Source: a bacterium
GTDB lineage: Bacteria > Cyanobacteriota > Vampirovibrionia > Gastranaerophilales > Gastranaerophilaceae
Assembly: GCA_017467605.1 (NCBI GenBank)
Contig: JAFUSQ010000054.1
Coordinates: 1-39,975 of the forward strand
DNA: 39,975 bases
Reading direction: 5' to 3'
The position numbers were made by a program, and so were the translations under genes. Below the pieces are notes generated by a model. It was given only the letters and a program-made list of their open reading frames with translations. It made no database searches and was not told the origin of the DNA. This document shows, in pieces, positions 16,811 to 25,443 of the stretch; position 1 is the stretch's first letter; every line of letters begins with the position of its first letter.

Positions 16811-18577
16811 TTAATTAATTTTATTGTTTGTATTTGCTGCCGGAATTTTATCAGGTTTCAGGTCAAGAATCCTTGCCGTTTGCTCTGCAACTTCATGGAA
16901 AACCGGACCGGCAACCGTATTACCCCAAACAGGTCCGTTTTTAGCACTATCAACAACAACGTAAATCAATACTTGCGGGTCGCTTGCCGGCAAAAAACCG
17001 ATTGTTGATGTGTACATAGCTCCTGAGTATCCTCGTCCGTTTTCTAACGGTTTCCTTGACGTTCCTGTTTTGGCAGCAACATTGTATTTATCCATTTTTA
17101 TACATGATTTACCGTTATTAACACTCATTGCTAAAAGCTTTGTTATCTTTCTTGCAGTTTCAGGGCTGACTGTTGGGATTCGTTTTATTTTTTCTGTTTC
17201 TTCTTCCGGAGAGTATTTTATTACGTGAGGTGTAACTCGGACTCCTCCATTTGCTAACGCAGATACCGCAGATACCATTTGCATAATAGAAACAGATGTT
17301 CCGTAACCGTATGACATTGTCATATGCAAACCTTTATCCCAGAAACTTGGAGGGGCAAGCAGTCCTGATGATTCTCCGGGCAAATCTATTCCTGATTTTT
17401 CCCCAAATCCGAATTTTTTCAGCATATCGTAAAACTCTTTGTGAGTCATTAATGCTCCGACATTGACAGAACCAATGTTACTTGAATGTTCAAATAAATA
17501 TACCAGATTTATTTTGCCGGGTGCCCCTTTTTGTTTGTAGTCGTAATTTTCAATCGTGTAACCCCCAAATTGCATTCTGCCCTGATCTTCAATTATTGAA
17601 TTCTCGTTGATTTTGCCAAGTTCCATTGCACTTGTAACTGTAATCGTTTTAAATGTTGAACCCGGTGGATATACATCTGTTAATGTCCAGTTTTTTATTT
17701 GAGTGTTTGAAGCTTTTTGAAATTTATTAGGATCGTATGTCGGATAAACCGCATAAGCAAGAATCTCACCGTTTTTGGGGTTCATAACAATGACAGCTCC
17801 GCGAAGGGCATCTTTTTCTTCTATAATTTTGTGCAATTCTTTTTCACAAACGTGTTGAATTGCTGCGTCTATCGTCAAAGTAATATCTTGTCCTTTAGGG
17901 TTTCTTGTCGGGCCAACAGGGTCAGTAGGAATTTTATATATAATTTTCCCGTCTCTTGTCTTTTCATAAGTCGCGCGAACTGCATGCTCAAGCTTATCTT
18001 TAGCAGTTAACTCTACTCCGTTTGAAACCCCTGCATCAAAATTATAAAAGCCCAAAACATGTGATGCAAAAATCCCTTGAGGGTATTCCCGAGTGTTCTT
18101 TTTATCCAAACTTATAGAACGAAAACCATTATCGTTAATAATTTTCATTATTTCTTTAGCTGTATCTCTGTCAACATCTTTTTTTACTGCTATTACCTGT
18201 AATTTTGAAGATAATTTTTGGTATAATGACGCTTCCGGAATTCCTAAAACAGGTGCAAAAAGTTTTGCGATTTTTCGAGGTGTTTCTTTTTTGGAGTAAT
18301 CAACCGGCCGGGCATAAATGTTATAATAAATTCTATCCGTTGCAAGTTTTATTCCGTGTCTGTCATAAATATCGCCACGCACAGCAAAGTCATTGCTTGC
18401 TCTTTGCATTTTCCCGCGTTCTCTATAGTTTTTTAAATCGAAAATTTGCAAAACAAATAAATGCAGTATAAGCAATGCAATAATTGCGCAGTATGCTATA
18501 TCTAAAATATTTGCGACTTTATTGCAGTACTTTCCGCCGGAGATTTTTGATTTCTTCCCTGCTTTTTCTTGTTTCAT
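16811..18577 (-). CDS. ftsI: Peptidoglycan D,D-transpeptidase FtsI/PBP2-class
   Basis: A class B penicillin-binding protein (588 aa) cross-linking peptidoglycan, probably at the septum. A short cytoplasmic tail is followed by one membrane anchor (about residues 26-47, IAYCAIIALLILHLFVLQIF), the dimerisation domain (VRGDIYDRHG) and the transpeptidase domain. Active-site motifs are STFK (Ser about 307), SSN (about 364) and KTG (about 503). No PASTA repeats are present. It heads an ftsI-murE-nagA run. FtsI rather than elongation PBP2 is inferred from the murE neighbour. Confidence 0.92.
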   Translation of the reverse strand: MKQEKAGKKSKISGGKYCNKVANILDIAYCAIIALLILHLFVLQIFDLKNYRERGKMQRASNDFAVRGDIYDRHGIKLATDRIYYNIYARPVDYSKKETPRKIAKLFAPVLGIPEASLYQKLSSKLQVIAVKKDVDRDTAKEIMKIINDNGFRSISLDKKNTREYPQGIFASHVLGFYNFDAGVSNGVELTAKDKLEHAVRATYEKTRDGKIIYKIPTDPVGPTRNPKGQDITLTIDAAIQHVCEKELHKIIEEKDALRGAVIVMNPKNGEILAYAVYPTYDPNKFQKASNTQIKNWTLTDVYPPGSTFKTITVTSAMELGKINENSIIEDQGRMQFGGYTIENYDYKQKGAPGKINLVYLFEHSSNIGSVNVGALMTHKEFYDMLKKFGFGEKSGIDLPGESSGLLAPPSFWDKGLHMTMSYGYGTSVSIMQMVSAVSALANGGVRVTPHVIKYSPEEETEKIKRIPTVSPETARKITKLLAMSVNNGKSCIKMDKYNVAAKTGTSRKPLENGRGYSGAMYTSTIGFLPASDPQVLIYVVVDSAKNGPVWGNTVAGPVFHEVAEQTARILDLKPDKIPAANTNNKIN

Positions 18578-18688
18578 TTACTATCCCTTGTTAAGATAAT
18601 TTTAGCACAATACCGGACAAATATCACAATTATTAATTAAGTTTACGAAATTAAAATTTTTGTTTGGTTGTAGTATATTGGTAGTAAT

Positions 18689-20092
18689 ATGAATAATTTA
18701 AAAATCCTGTTTTTATCAATTATTGTCTTGCTTTCAGTGGGAAAAGCATTTTCTTTTGAAATTGTTTATCCAAAATCTAAGGAAGTTACGATTAATTCGG
18801 ATAAAACTTTTTTTATCGGGAATGAAAAACCTCAGGCCGAATTAAAAATTAATGGCGAAAATGTTAATATCCACCCTTCCGGAGGCTTTTATCATGTAGT
18901 AAAGCTATCCGGCGGCGAAAATTCTTTTGAGATTAGTAATGGTGAATATGCTGAAATTTATAAAATTATTAAACCGCTAAAATCTGCCTCTGCCCCTAAA
19001 ATTATTCAAAAAATATATGATAATGCGGAATATTTTGAAACCGCTCTTGATAATGTACCTTTGAGAGCAACTCCTGTTGATTTTGGCATAAATCGGCTGC
19101 AGCATTTGGAAAAAGGTATAATTTTATGTATAGTCGGGGAATACGGAAATTTTTATAAAGTTCAACTCGCTCAAGATTACTATGCATGGATTGATAAATC
19201 CCATGTAAAAAAAACGGAGTTTTGTGAAAATTCGCCTGCTCAAATTTTATCTTATACTTACGAAGAAGATAAAGTTAAAAGAAGTTTTAAAATTAAATTA
19301 TCAAAAAAAGTTCCTTATATCTTAAGTGAAGCAAGGTCATATGATTTAACCGGCGGTGATTATCAAGCTTACGTTGATGGTTTGGATTTGTCAATTTTCG
19401 GGATTGAAAATTGTCCTGATTTTATTTACTCATTGCATATAAATCAAATTGACAGATTTATCGGGTACAAAATATTCTACACAGGAGGAAATGAGCTTGT
19501 AATTGAAGTTAAAAATCCCCCGAAAGCTACAAGATTTCAACCGTTAAAAAATTATAAAATCACACTTGACCCGGGACATGGAGGAAGTGAAACCGGTGCC
19601 ATCGGTTGTCTTGGTGATAACGAAAAAGATATAAATTTAGCAATTGCACTAAAATTAAAACCTTTGCTCGAAAAAGCCGGAGCAAAAGTTTTTATGACCA
19701 GAATTGATGATACTGAGGTTTCACTATCTGACAGAGTAAAACTTTCGCAGGCAAATGACTCTGATATATTTATAAGTATTCACAATAATGCTTTACCTGA
19801 TAGTCTTGCAGACTCAAATCGTTCGGGAACAAGTATTTATTATTTTTATCCGCAATCTAATAATATTGCTCAGCAGCTTTTAAAAAATATGACAGCAGAG
19901 CTTTCTATGAATAATGATAAAGTCCGGCAAGAAAGTTTTGCAGTCATCAGAAATACTGAGTCTTTGAGTGTATTAATTGAGGTTGGGTATATGATAGTTC
20001 CGGAGGATAATGCTAAATTAATAAACCCGGAATTTCAACAAAAAGTCGCTCAATCAATATTGAATGGTTTGGTGAAGTATGTACAAAAATAA
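18689..20092 (+). CDS. N-acetylmuramoyl-L-alanine amidase (amidase_3) with SH3-like domain
   Basis: A secreted 467 aa zinc amidase that cuts the stem peptide from peptidoglycan glycan strands. It has a signal peptide (residues 1-22, cut near KAFS), a beta-rich N-terminal region with an SH3b-like segment (about 110-170, VPLRATPVDFGINRLQHLEKG...), and a C-terminal catalytic domain from about residue 290. Zinc and catalytic residues are visible in TLDPGHGGSETGA, the E of NEKDINL, SIHNNA and the C-terminal VLIEVGYM glutamate. Its end overlaps the DUF3326 gene by 14 nt. It is the first of two amidase_3 genes here, with a different N-terminal domain from the other. Confidence 0.92.
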   Translation: MNNLKILFLSIIVLLSVGKAFSFEIVYPKSKEVTINSDKTFFIGNEKPQAELKINGENVNIHPSGGFYHVVKLSGGENSFEISNGEYAEIYKIIKPLKSASAPKIIQKIYDNAEYFETALDNVPLRATPVDFGINRLQHLEKGIILCIVGEYGNFYKVQLAQDYYAWIDKSHVKKTEFCENSPAQILSYTYEEDKVKRSFKIKLSKKVPYILSEARSYDLTGGDYQAYVDGLDLSIFGIENCPDFIYSLHINQIDRFIGYKIFYTGGNELVIEVKNPPKATRFQPLKNYKITLDPGHGGSETGAIGCLGDNEKDINLAIALKLKPLLEKAGAKVFMTRIDDTEVSLSDRVKLSQANDSDIFISIHNNALPDSLADSNRSGTSIYYFYPQSNNIAQQLLKNMTAELSMNNDKVRQESFAVIRNTESLSVLIEVGYMIVPEDNAKLINPEFQQKVAQSILNGLVKYVQK

Positions 20093-21065
20093 GAAAACAG
20101 GTGCTTTTATTGTACCAACAGGTATAGGAGCTTCAATTGGCGGGTATGCGGGAGATGCCGGTGCTTATGCAAGAAAGTTTGCTAAATATACAAATCTGAT
20201 TGTTAACCCAAATGTTGTTAATGCCGGAGGGTTTTCTGCCATAACTGATTCTATGCTTTATGTTGAAGGGTATTCTCTGGATTCATTTTTTAAGGGCGAA
20301 ATAAATTTAATTCCTTCAATTGGAAATAAAATTGGAATAATTTATGATAAGGCAATTCCGCAAAATGTTTTAAATATCCATATAAATACTGAAAATGCCG
20401 TAAAAACCGTTTATGGTGCAGATATTTTGGCAAGAGAAATTACCGAAAACGAGGTTGGAGTTGAATTTTTTATGACTGGTGACGGCATTTCAACCGGTAG
20501 AATAAAAAATATTGAAACAATTGGCAAAGCTTGTGAGAAACTTATATCTGCAGGGTGTGAAGTAATCGCGATAGTTTGTCTTTTTGAGGAGGCCGAAACA
20601 GATAATCCTAATTATGCAAACGGTCAGGGTACTGATCCTGTCGGCGGGGTTGAAGCAATTATTTCTCACTACATTTCCAAATATTTTAAAATACCTTGTG
20701 CGCATTCACCTGCATTTGTTGATTATACAATATATCCTGACATTGTTAATCCTAAATCTGCGTCAGAATATATAACTCCTACTTTTTTACCTTGCATTTT
20801 ATTAGGCTTATCTCAAGCCCCGAAAATTTCTACTAATCTGTCTGTCGGTTTGAATATTAATAATATCGATTTTTTAATTATGCCGCATAATTCTCTTGGC
20901 TCAATTCCTGTTTTTGAAGCATTAAAACGTAATATAACGATTTACGCTATAAAAGAAAATTCTACTGAAATAGATGTTACAAAAGAAAAACTTTTTGCAA
21001 ATTCTAATATTATCGAAATTGATACTTACGAAAAATGTTTGTCTTTAATTCTGGAAAATAAGTAA
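20079..21065 (+). CDS. DUF3326 family protein
   Basis: A 328 aa protein with the DUF3326 hallmarks: IVPTGIGASIGGYAGDAGAYAR near the start, LIVNPNVVNAGGF, LYVEGYSLDSFF and a central ANGQGTDPVGGVEAIISH. I know this family mainly from cyanobacteria and plants, with no established reaction; the glycine-rich start hints at nucleotide or cofactor binding. It overlaps the upstream amidase by 14 nt, so it is cotranscribed with it. Its last 21 nt overlap the end of the convergent murI gene. The function is unknown. Confidence 0.88.
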   Translation: MYKNKKTGAFIVPTGIGASIGGYAGDAGAYARKFAKYTNLIVNPNVVNAGGFSAITDSMLYVEGYSLDSFFKGEINLIPSIGNKIGIIYDKAIPQNVLNIHINTENAVKTVYGADILAREITENEVGVEFFMTGDGISTGRIKNIETIGKACEKLISAGCEVIAIVCLFEEAETDNPNYANGQGTDPVGGVEAIISHYISKYFKIPCAHSPAFVDYTIYPDIVNPKSASEYITPTFLPCILLGLSQAPKISTNLSVGLNINNIDFLIMPHNSLGSIPVFEALKRNITIYAIKENSTEIDVTKEKLFANSNIIEIDTYEKCLSLILENK

Positions 21066-21863
21066 TTCCGGATTATTAGGAAGTTCATAAAACATTTTTG
21101 CCGAATGTTTGAAATTTTCAGGATTTGAACTTACATAAAATTCATCTTGCTGCGTTTTTCTATCGTTTAATAAATGATTAAGCTTTAAGTCGTTTGCAAT
21201 ATATTGTGCAAAAGGTTTTGCAGGATCAATAAAAATATCTTTATCGGCAAATTTTTCCAGTACATTCAGTAGAAACGGATAATGTGTACAGCCAAGTACG
21301 ATTTTTTCAGGTTTATTTTTAAGCATTTTTTCTAAATCATTCCTGATTATTTCAATATTTTTCGGAATATTCATGGCATTTTCTTCAACAATATGTACCC
21401 ACTGCGGGCAGTATTGTCCAAAAACGTTTATGCTTTTGTTATATTGGGCAATTTTTGTTTGGTAAGCCCCTGATGTAATAGTTGCACGTGTCGCAAAAAT
21501 TCCTAATCTTTCAATCTCTAATTTAGATAGAATTTCGGATACCGAATGAACGATTGAGTACAATTTGAAATTATATTTGTTTTTAACATCTTCATAAATT
21601 ACGGAAGATGTTGTATTACAAGCCATAACAACACATTTACAGTTTTTACTTTCAAAAAATTTAAAAATATTATCCGAATATTCTAAAAGTTGTGCCTTAG
21701 TTTTTTCCCCATATGGCATATGTAAAGTATCACCGTAATACACAAAATTTTCATTCGGCAAAATCTTTTTTAATTCATTTAAAACTGTTAATCCGCCTAC
21801 ACCGGAGTCAAAAAGTGCAATAGGAGAGTTTTTTTGAGTGTAATATTTATCTAAAGTAATCAT
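21045..21863 (-). CDS. murI: Glutamate racemase
   Basis: A cytoplasmic 272 aa enzyme supplying D-glutamate for the peptidoglycan stem peptide. Catalytic features: DSGVGGLTVL near residue 19, the first cysteine in VMACNTTSSV, and the second in GCTHYPF. YGDTLHMPYGEKT is also typical. It overlaps the upstream AMIN-amidase stop by 17 nt, indicating translational coupling. It converges with and overlaps the DUF3326 gene by 21 nt at the 3' end. Confidence 0.96.
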   Translation of the reverse strand: MITLDKYYTQKNSPIALFDSGVGGLTVLNELKKILPNENFVYYGDTLHMPYGEKTKAQLLEYSDNIFKFFESKNCKCVVMACNTTSSVIYEDVKNKYNFKLYSIVHSVSEILSKLEIERLGIFATRATITSGAYQTKIAQYNKSINVFGQYCPQWVHIVEENAMNIPKNIEIIRNDLEKMLKNKPEKIVLGCTHYPFLLNVLEKFADKDIFIDPAKPFAQYIANDLKLNHLLNDRKTQQDEFYVSSNPENFKHSAKMFYELPNNPELLIFQN

Positions 21864-23700
21864 TTATGCCCTCAGCTATAGCTTTTGCTGTTGCCTGCTT
21901 ACGGCTTTCCGTTACTAATTGTGCTCTTTCAGAGTTATTTGAAATAAACCCGATTTCAACAAGAATAGCAGGCGATGTAGTATGATTTATAACATAAAAT
22001 TTAGATTTAAACAATCCGCGGTCATTTGCATTGACATGATTTAGAAGTGATGCGTGGACTGTTTTTGCAAGCATAAGGCTATTATCTTTATAATAGTGTG
22101 TTTCAATTCCTTTAGGGGCTTCGCTATTGCTCGAATTTACGTGAATACTTACGAACACATCAGGCATTATGTTTTCGCTTATATCAACTCTGTCTTGCAA
22201 AGATACTGTCTCATCAGTTGTTCTTGTCATATAAACTTCGTACCCCTTTTTCTCCAACAGAGTTACAACTTTTTTGGATATATCAAGAGTAATGTCTTTT
22301 TCAAAAATATTATTACGTGTTGCCCCGCAATCAGAACCTCCATGCCCCGGATCAACAACAATAATTTTTTTAGTCGTTGTTTGCTTCTTAGGAGGATTTA
22401 TAACTTCTTGAACGTTTATAGGCTGCTGAATTGCAGGTTTAGGTAAATCAATTTTGTTTGATTTAATTTTTATTCGTAGTGTTTTGCTATCTGTTCCACA
22501 ATGTATGTCAACAATATCATCTTTGTCTGCAGGTATTGAAAATCTAACAGTATTATCTTTTAGTTGAGTAAATTTTGCTCCTTCAAATATTGTTGATGAT
22601 TTTAGATTAATGTCTTGATAGCGCTCAATATTATAAAGTATTATATCAAGCTTATTTTTTTCTCTTTCAATACCATATATAACCGGTTTTGAAAAAGAAA
22701 TTTTTATAGAATGAGTTTTATTGTCGATAATTTCGTCTGTAAGTGCTGTTACATTTGCATTCGCTACAGATGGCTTGTAACTGTAGTCGGCAAATACTAA
22801 TTTTTGTAAATCGCTATATATAATTGGTGAATACTGCATAATATTTGTAGTTGTAATTACAATTCTGACAGTATCTTTATCAAATTGACCAATTTTTATG
22901 GAGTCATTTTGATTAATATGAATTTCTTTATTCCTTATAACAGGATTAACCAGCGCATTAGGTACATCATATACTATTCTTGCAGGGTTGGTAAGTGTAA
23001 AAGGTTTAGTTAGCGTAATTGCGCCAATACCTGTTACGATAACTGTTCCATTTTTAATATCAACGTTATCTACATAATATTTTGTAGGTAGTACTAAATC
23101 TTTTTTGGTTAGTATGTAGTTTTTGTCCTCTGTTGTTGCACCTAGTTTAAAAGCGGAATTTATTTGGCTTACTACGCTGTTATCAGTTGCAAGAAACGGA
23201 GTTTGAATAACGATAGGTTCGTACAATTTGTTTACATTTTGTACGAAATCACTATATATCTGTTGAAAATAGTAATTTTGTACTACTGTAGTTTTAATTC
23301 TTACAAAAATAGTGTTATTGAGAATTTTAAGCTGAATATTTTTTGGATTAAAACCTTCATTATATGTTATTTGAACTCGAACTGTGTTTGGATTATCTGA
23401 GATTTGTTTTACAATTATTTCTTTTATATCCTGTGATGATACAACTATGTCTTGAGGAGGGCATTTTAAAACTCCTGAAGTAATATCAAAATATGCTTTA
23501 TTTTCTTCTTGTATAATATTTAATTTAGGTTTTTGGGCAAAACTAAATTCTTCATTATCAAAAGAGTTGATAGACAACATTGTAGAAGAATTATCGTAGG
23601 TAATTGAATTTATGTTAAAGTTTCCTGCTGAAAATGCGTTGCCGGAAAAACATAGGATAAATGCTAAGATACATAATAATTTTATAAAAATATTCTTCAT
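21847..23700 (-). CDS. amiC: AMIN-domain N-acetylmuramoyl-L-alanine amidase
   Basis: A 617 aa secreted zinc amidase with a signal peptide (MKNIFIKLLCILAFILCFSGNAFSAG). A long N-terminal beta-rich region contains AMIN-type repeats, which in this family target the enzyme to the division site or cell wall. A linker rich in Gln/Pro/Lys (about 425-445) precedes the amidase_3 domain. Catalytic signs are VVDPGHGGSDCGA, the glutamate of NIFEKDITLD, SIHVNSS and ILVEIGFISN. It lies 51 nt downstream of an HTH-only gene and overlaps murI. The exact symbol (amiA/B/C) is by analogy. Confidence 0.92.
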   Translation of the reverse strand: MKNIFIKLLCILAFILCFSGNAFSAGNFNINSITYDNSSTMLSINSFDNEEFSFAQKPKLNIIQEENKAYFDITSGVLKCPPQDIVVSSQDIKEIIVKQISDNPNTVRVQITYNEGFNPKNIQLKILNNTIFVRIKTTVVQNYYFQQIYSDFVQNVNKLYEPIVIQTPFLATDNSVVSQINSAFKLGATTEDKNYILTKKDLVLPTKYYVDNVDIKNGTVIVTGIGAITLTKPFTLTNPARIVYDVPNALVNPVIRNKEIHINQNDSIKIGQFDKDTVRIVITTTNIMQYSPIIYSDLQKLVFADYSYKPSVANANVTALTDEIIDNKTHSIKISFSKPVIYGIEREKNKLDIILYNIERYQDINLKSSTIFEGAKFTQLKDNTVRFSIPADKDDIVDIHCGTDSKTLRIKIKSNKIDLPKPAIQQPINVQEVINPPKKQTTTKKIIVVDPGHGGSDCGATRNNIFEKDITLDISKKVVTLLEKKGYEVYMTRTTDETVSLQDRVDISENIMPDVFVSIHVNSSNSEAPKGIETHYYKDNSLMLAKTVHASLLNHVNANDRGLFKSKFYVINHTTSPAILVEIGFISNNSERAQLVTESRKQATAKAIAEGINDYFR

Positions 23701-23751
23701 GGTTTATTCCTACTATAAATTATATATCTTATGTATAATTTGGCAAAAATG

Positions 23752-23952
23752 TTAATTCTTTATAATAATATTTTTCTGCCCCAAAATATAGGCTGCATGC
23801 GTCCGGTTTCTTGCACCTAACTTTTTTATAATTGAGTGTATGTAAAATTTTACTGTATGTACGCTAAGATTAATTTCTTTAGCTATTTCGTAATTTTTTT
23901 TACCCTGAATTATATATTTTGCAATTTCAACTTCCTTATCGCTTAATTCCAT
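23752..23952 (-). CDS. LuxR-type HTH-only regulator
   Basis: A 66 aa protein consisting almost entirely of a LuxR/GerE DNA-binding domain: LSDKEVEIAKYIIQGKKNYEIAKEINLSVHTVKFYIHSIIKKLGARNRTHA. There is no receiver or ligand-binding domain, so it resembles GerE-like stand-alone regulators. An AAAGGTG ribosome site precedes the ATG. It lies 51 nt upstream of the AMIN amidase and murI on the same strand, so it may be cotranscribed with, or regulate, cell-wall genes. The target is unknown. Confidence 0.85.
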   Translation of the reverse strand: MELSDKEVEIAKYIIQGKKNYEIAKEINLSVHTVKFYIHSIIKKLGARNRTHAAYILGQKNIIIKN

Positions 23953-24032
23953 AAAAACACCTTTCTTAATAATAAATCATATTACCATTTTATTAATAAT
24001 AATTCCATATATTATAAATTTTTGTAAATAGC

Positions 24033-24061
24033 TTGAAAAATAAAAATGTTTTCGCTAAGAT
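24033..24061 (+). promoter_or_regulatory. Promoter of tRNA-Arg
   Basis: TTGAAA and TAAGAT are separated by 17 bp, a good sigma-70 match, about 21 nt upstream of the tRNA 5' end. Confidence 0.65.
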
Positions 24062-24081
24062 TAAAAAGTAGCCGACAATAT

Positions 24082-24155
<74 letters not shown>

Positions 24156-24159
24156 CTTT

Positions 24160-24193
24160 AAAAGAGGTCAGATTGAATGCACTGACCTCTTTT
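24160..24193 (+). terminator. Terminator after tRNA-Arg
   Basis: AAAAGAGGTCA pairs with TGACCTCTTTT (11 bp stem, 12 nt loop), 4 nt after the tRNA end. Confidence 0.85.
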
Positions 24194-24212
24194 AAATTTT
24201 ATTTTGACCTCT

Positions 24213-24229
24213 GTTGGGTTTCACCCAAC
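24213..24229 (-). terminator. Hairpin downstream of the prepilin gene
   Basis: GTTGGGT-TTC-ACCCAAC, 10 nt past the prepilin stop on the minus strand. It is followed on that strand by AGAGGTCAAAAT, with no strong T-run, so the terminator role is uncertain. Confidence 0.35.
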
Positions 24230-24239
24230 CTACTACTAC

Positions 24240-24995
24240 TTAGTAGTCCATTTTCCCTAGTTTGATAACCCTTGAAGTATATCCTGCTCCTGGAATTTGA
24301 CTAGATATATCGTTAATAATTGCTATTGCCTCATCAGTAATATCAACACCATCTTCAGTTCGAATATGCCCGTTACAATCACCCCAATATAGTGCACAAG
24401 CTGCCTCAACCGCATAATCAATATAAGAATCATCGCCATCACTGTTATAGGTAAAACCTCCAAGTCCTATAGGATGAACCGTATTACTTCCAGATTTTGA
24501 AGTACCTATGGCAAAGAAAAAAACATCTCTACCATAGATATTAGGTTTTGTTTGACCATTGACATCAATAGCAATTAATTGTCCCATACTTTCCCTGCCG
24601 ACATCAATTACCAGGGTTCCATCCGGCAATGCCATAGCTGTAATTATTGAAGCATCATTTTCATATCCAAATTCATTTTTCATAGCATGTTGTGTATAAT
24701 TATTAAAACTTAATTTTGTTGCTTTAAAATACTTAGCCATACAATTTTCGAAATTATCTGAACCATGGCAATCAGATGCACTAAAATCTGTAACATCCTG
24801 CTCTGCCAGTGCACGTCGCAAACCTTGTTCAAGCACAGCACGTGTCTTTAATAGTTGCGCAGTCCATGTTTTCTTTTGATAATTACTTATCAATGTCGGA
24901 ATAGTTATCGCTACCACCACTCCAATTACGCCGAGTGTTATTAATGCCTCCGCAAGTGTGAAGCCGACTTTAACGCTGTTAAAATTTTGAAACAT
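24240..24995 (-). CDS. Type IV prepilin-like protein
   Basis: A 251 aa pilin-class protein. The N-terminus MFQNFNSVKVG/FTLAEALITLGVIGVVVAITIPTLI has the prepilin peptidase site (G11/F12), the conserved Glu at position +5 and the long hydrophobic assembly helix. The extracellular part has four cysteines in two pairs and the IDVNGQTKPNIYGRDVFFF motif shared with the partial protein at the window start. It likely forms a pseudopilus or surface filament, with processing in the inner membrane. No other pilus-machinery gene is adjacent. Its upstream region holds two palindromes facing a divergent XRE regulator. Confidence 0.9.
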   Translation of the reverse strand: MFQNFNSVKVGFTLAEALITLGVIGVVVAITIPTLISNYQKKTWTAQLLKTRAVLEQGLRRALAEQDVTDFSASDCHGSDNFENCMAKYFKATKLSFNNYTQHAMKNEFGYENDASIITAMALPDGTLVIDVGRESMGQLIAIDVNGQTKPNIYGRDVFFFAIGTSKSGSNTVHPIGLGGFTYNSDGDDSYIDYAVEAACALYWGDCNGHIRTEDGVDITDEAIAIINDISSQIPGAGYTSRVIKLGKMDY

Positions 24996-25022
24996 AATTT
25001 ACCTCCGTATATTACTTATTAT

Positions 25023-25043
25023 TTGACATTCACTGAATGTCAA
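25023..25043. promoter_or_regulatory. Palindromic operator-like site 1
   Basis: TTGACATTCACTGAATGTCAA is a perfect inverted repeat of 10 bp arms around one central base. It lies between the divergent prepilin and XRE genes, 28 nt upstream of the prepilin start. Each arm contains TTGACA, so a bound repressor could mask a -35 box. Confidence 0.65.
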
Positions 25044-25076
25044 TTCTTTTTATATCTTACTATAAAATATAAAAAA

Positions 25077-25095
25077 TGACAAGTAGTAAATGTCA
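25077..25095. promoter_or_regulatory. Palindromic operator-like site 2
   Basis: TGACAAGTAGTAAATGTCA is a degenerate version of site 1 (7 of 9 arm positions pair). Its centre is 53 bp from the centre of site 1, about five helical turns. It ends 17 nt before the XRE start codon, suggesting autoregulation. Confidence 0.6.
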
Positions 25096-25112
25096 AAATA
25101 GCGGATTAATGA

Positions 25113-25361
25113 ATGTTTATCAATAAGTCAAAAGATGGTAGAAATAATATTTGCGGGAAAAATATAAGTTATATCAGAAAAAATATGAAAATTTCTCAGC
25201 GAAAACTTGCCGATTTGATGCAGATTGGCGGATTGGATATTGATAAAAACGCAATTCAAAGAATTGAAGCAGGGCAAAGATTTGTTACGGATATTGAGTT
25301 GGTTGTTTTTTCGAATGTTTTAAATGTGAAATTTGACAAATTACTTTTTTCTTGTGATTAG
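25113..25361 (+). CDS. XRE-family HTH regulator
   Basis: An 82 aa Cro/C1-type helix-turn-helix protein: KNISYIRKNMKISQRKLADLMQ...IDKNAIQRIEAGQRFVTDIELVVFSNVLNVKFDKLL covers nearly its whole length. No effector domain is present. It is divergent from the prepilin gene, and the shared 117 nt spacer holds two related palindromes, so it may repress itself and the pilin gene (inference). The ribosome site is weak (GCGGA). Confidence 0.88.
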   Translation: MFINKSKDGRNNICGKNISYIRKNMKISQRKLADLMQIGGLDIDKNAIQRIEAGQRFVTDIELVVFSNVLNVKFDKLLFSCD

Positions 25362-25443
25362 CGATATTAAATTTTACAAAAAAATACCATGCCGGTCAGG
25401 TCATGGTGTCAGTAGTGAAAGATGATGAATTAGTATGTTGTTT

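Noticed and set aside
22054..22446. 130 codon open frame opposite the AMIN amidase
   Set aside because: It is antisense to a clear catalytic domain and has no ribosome site.
25386..25407. Hairpin ACCATG...CATGGT after the XRE gene as a terminator
   Set aside because: The 6 bp stem has a 10 nt loop and no T-run; too weak to annotate.
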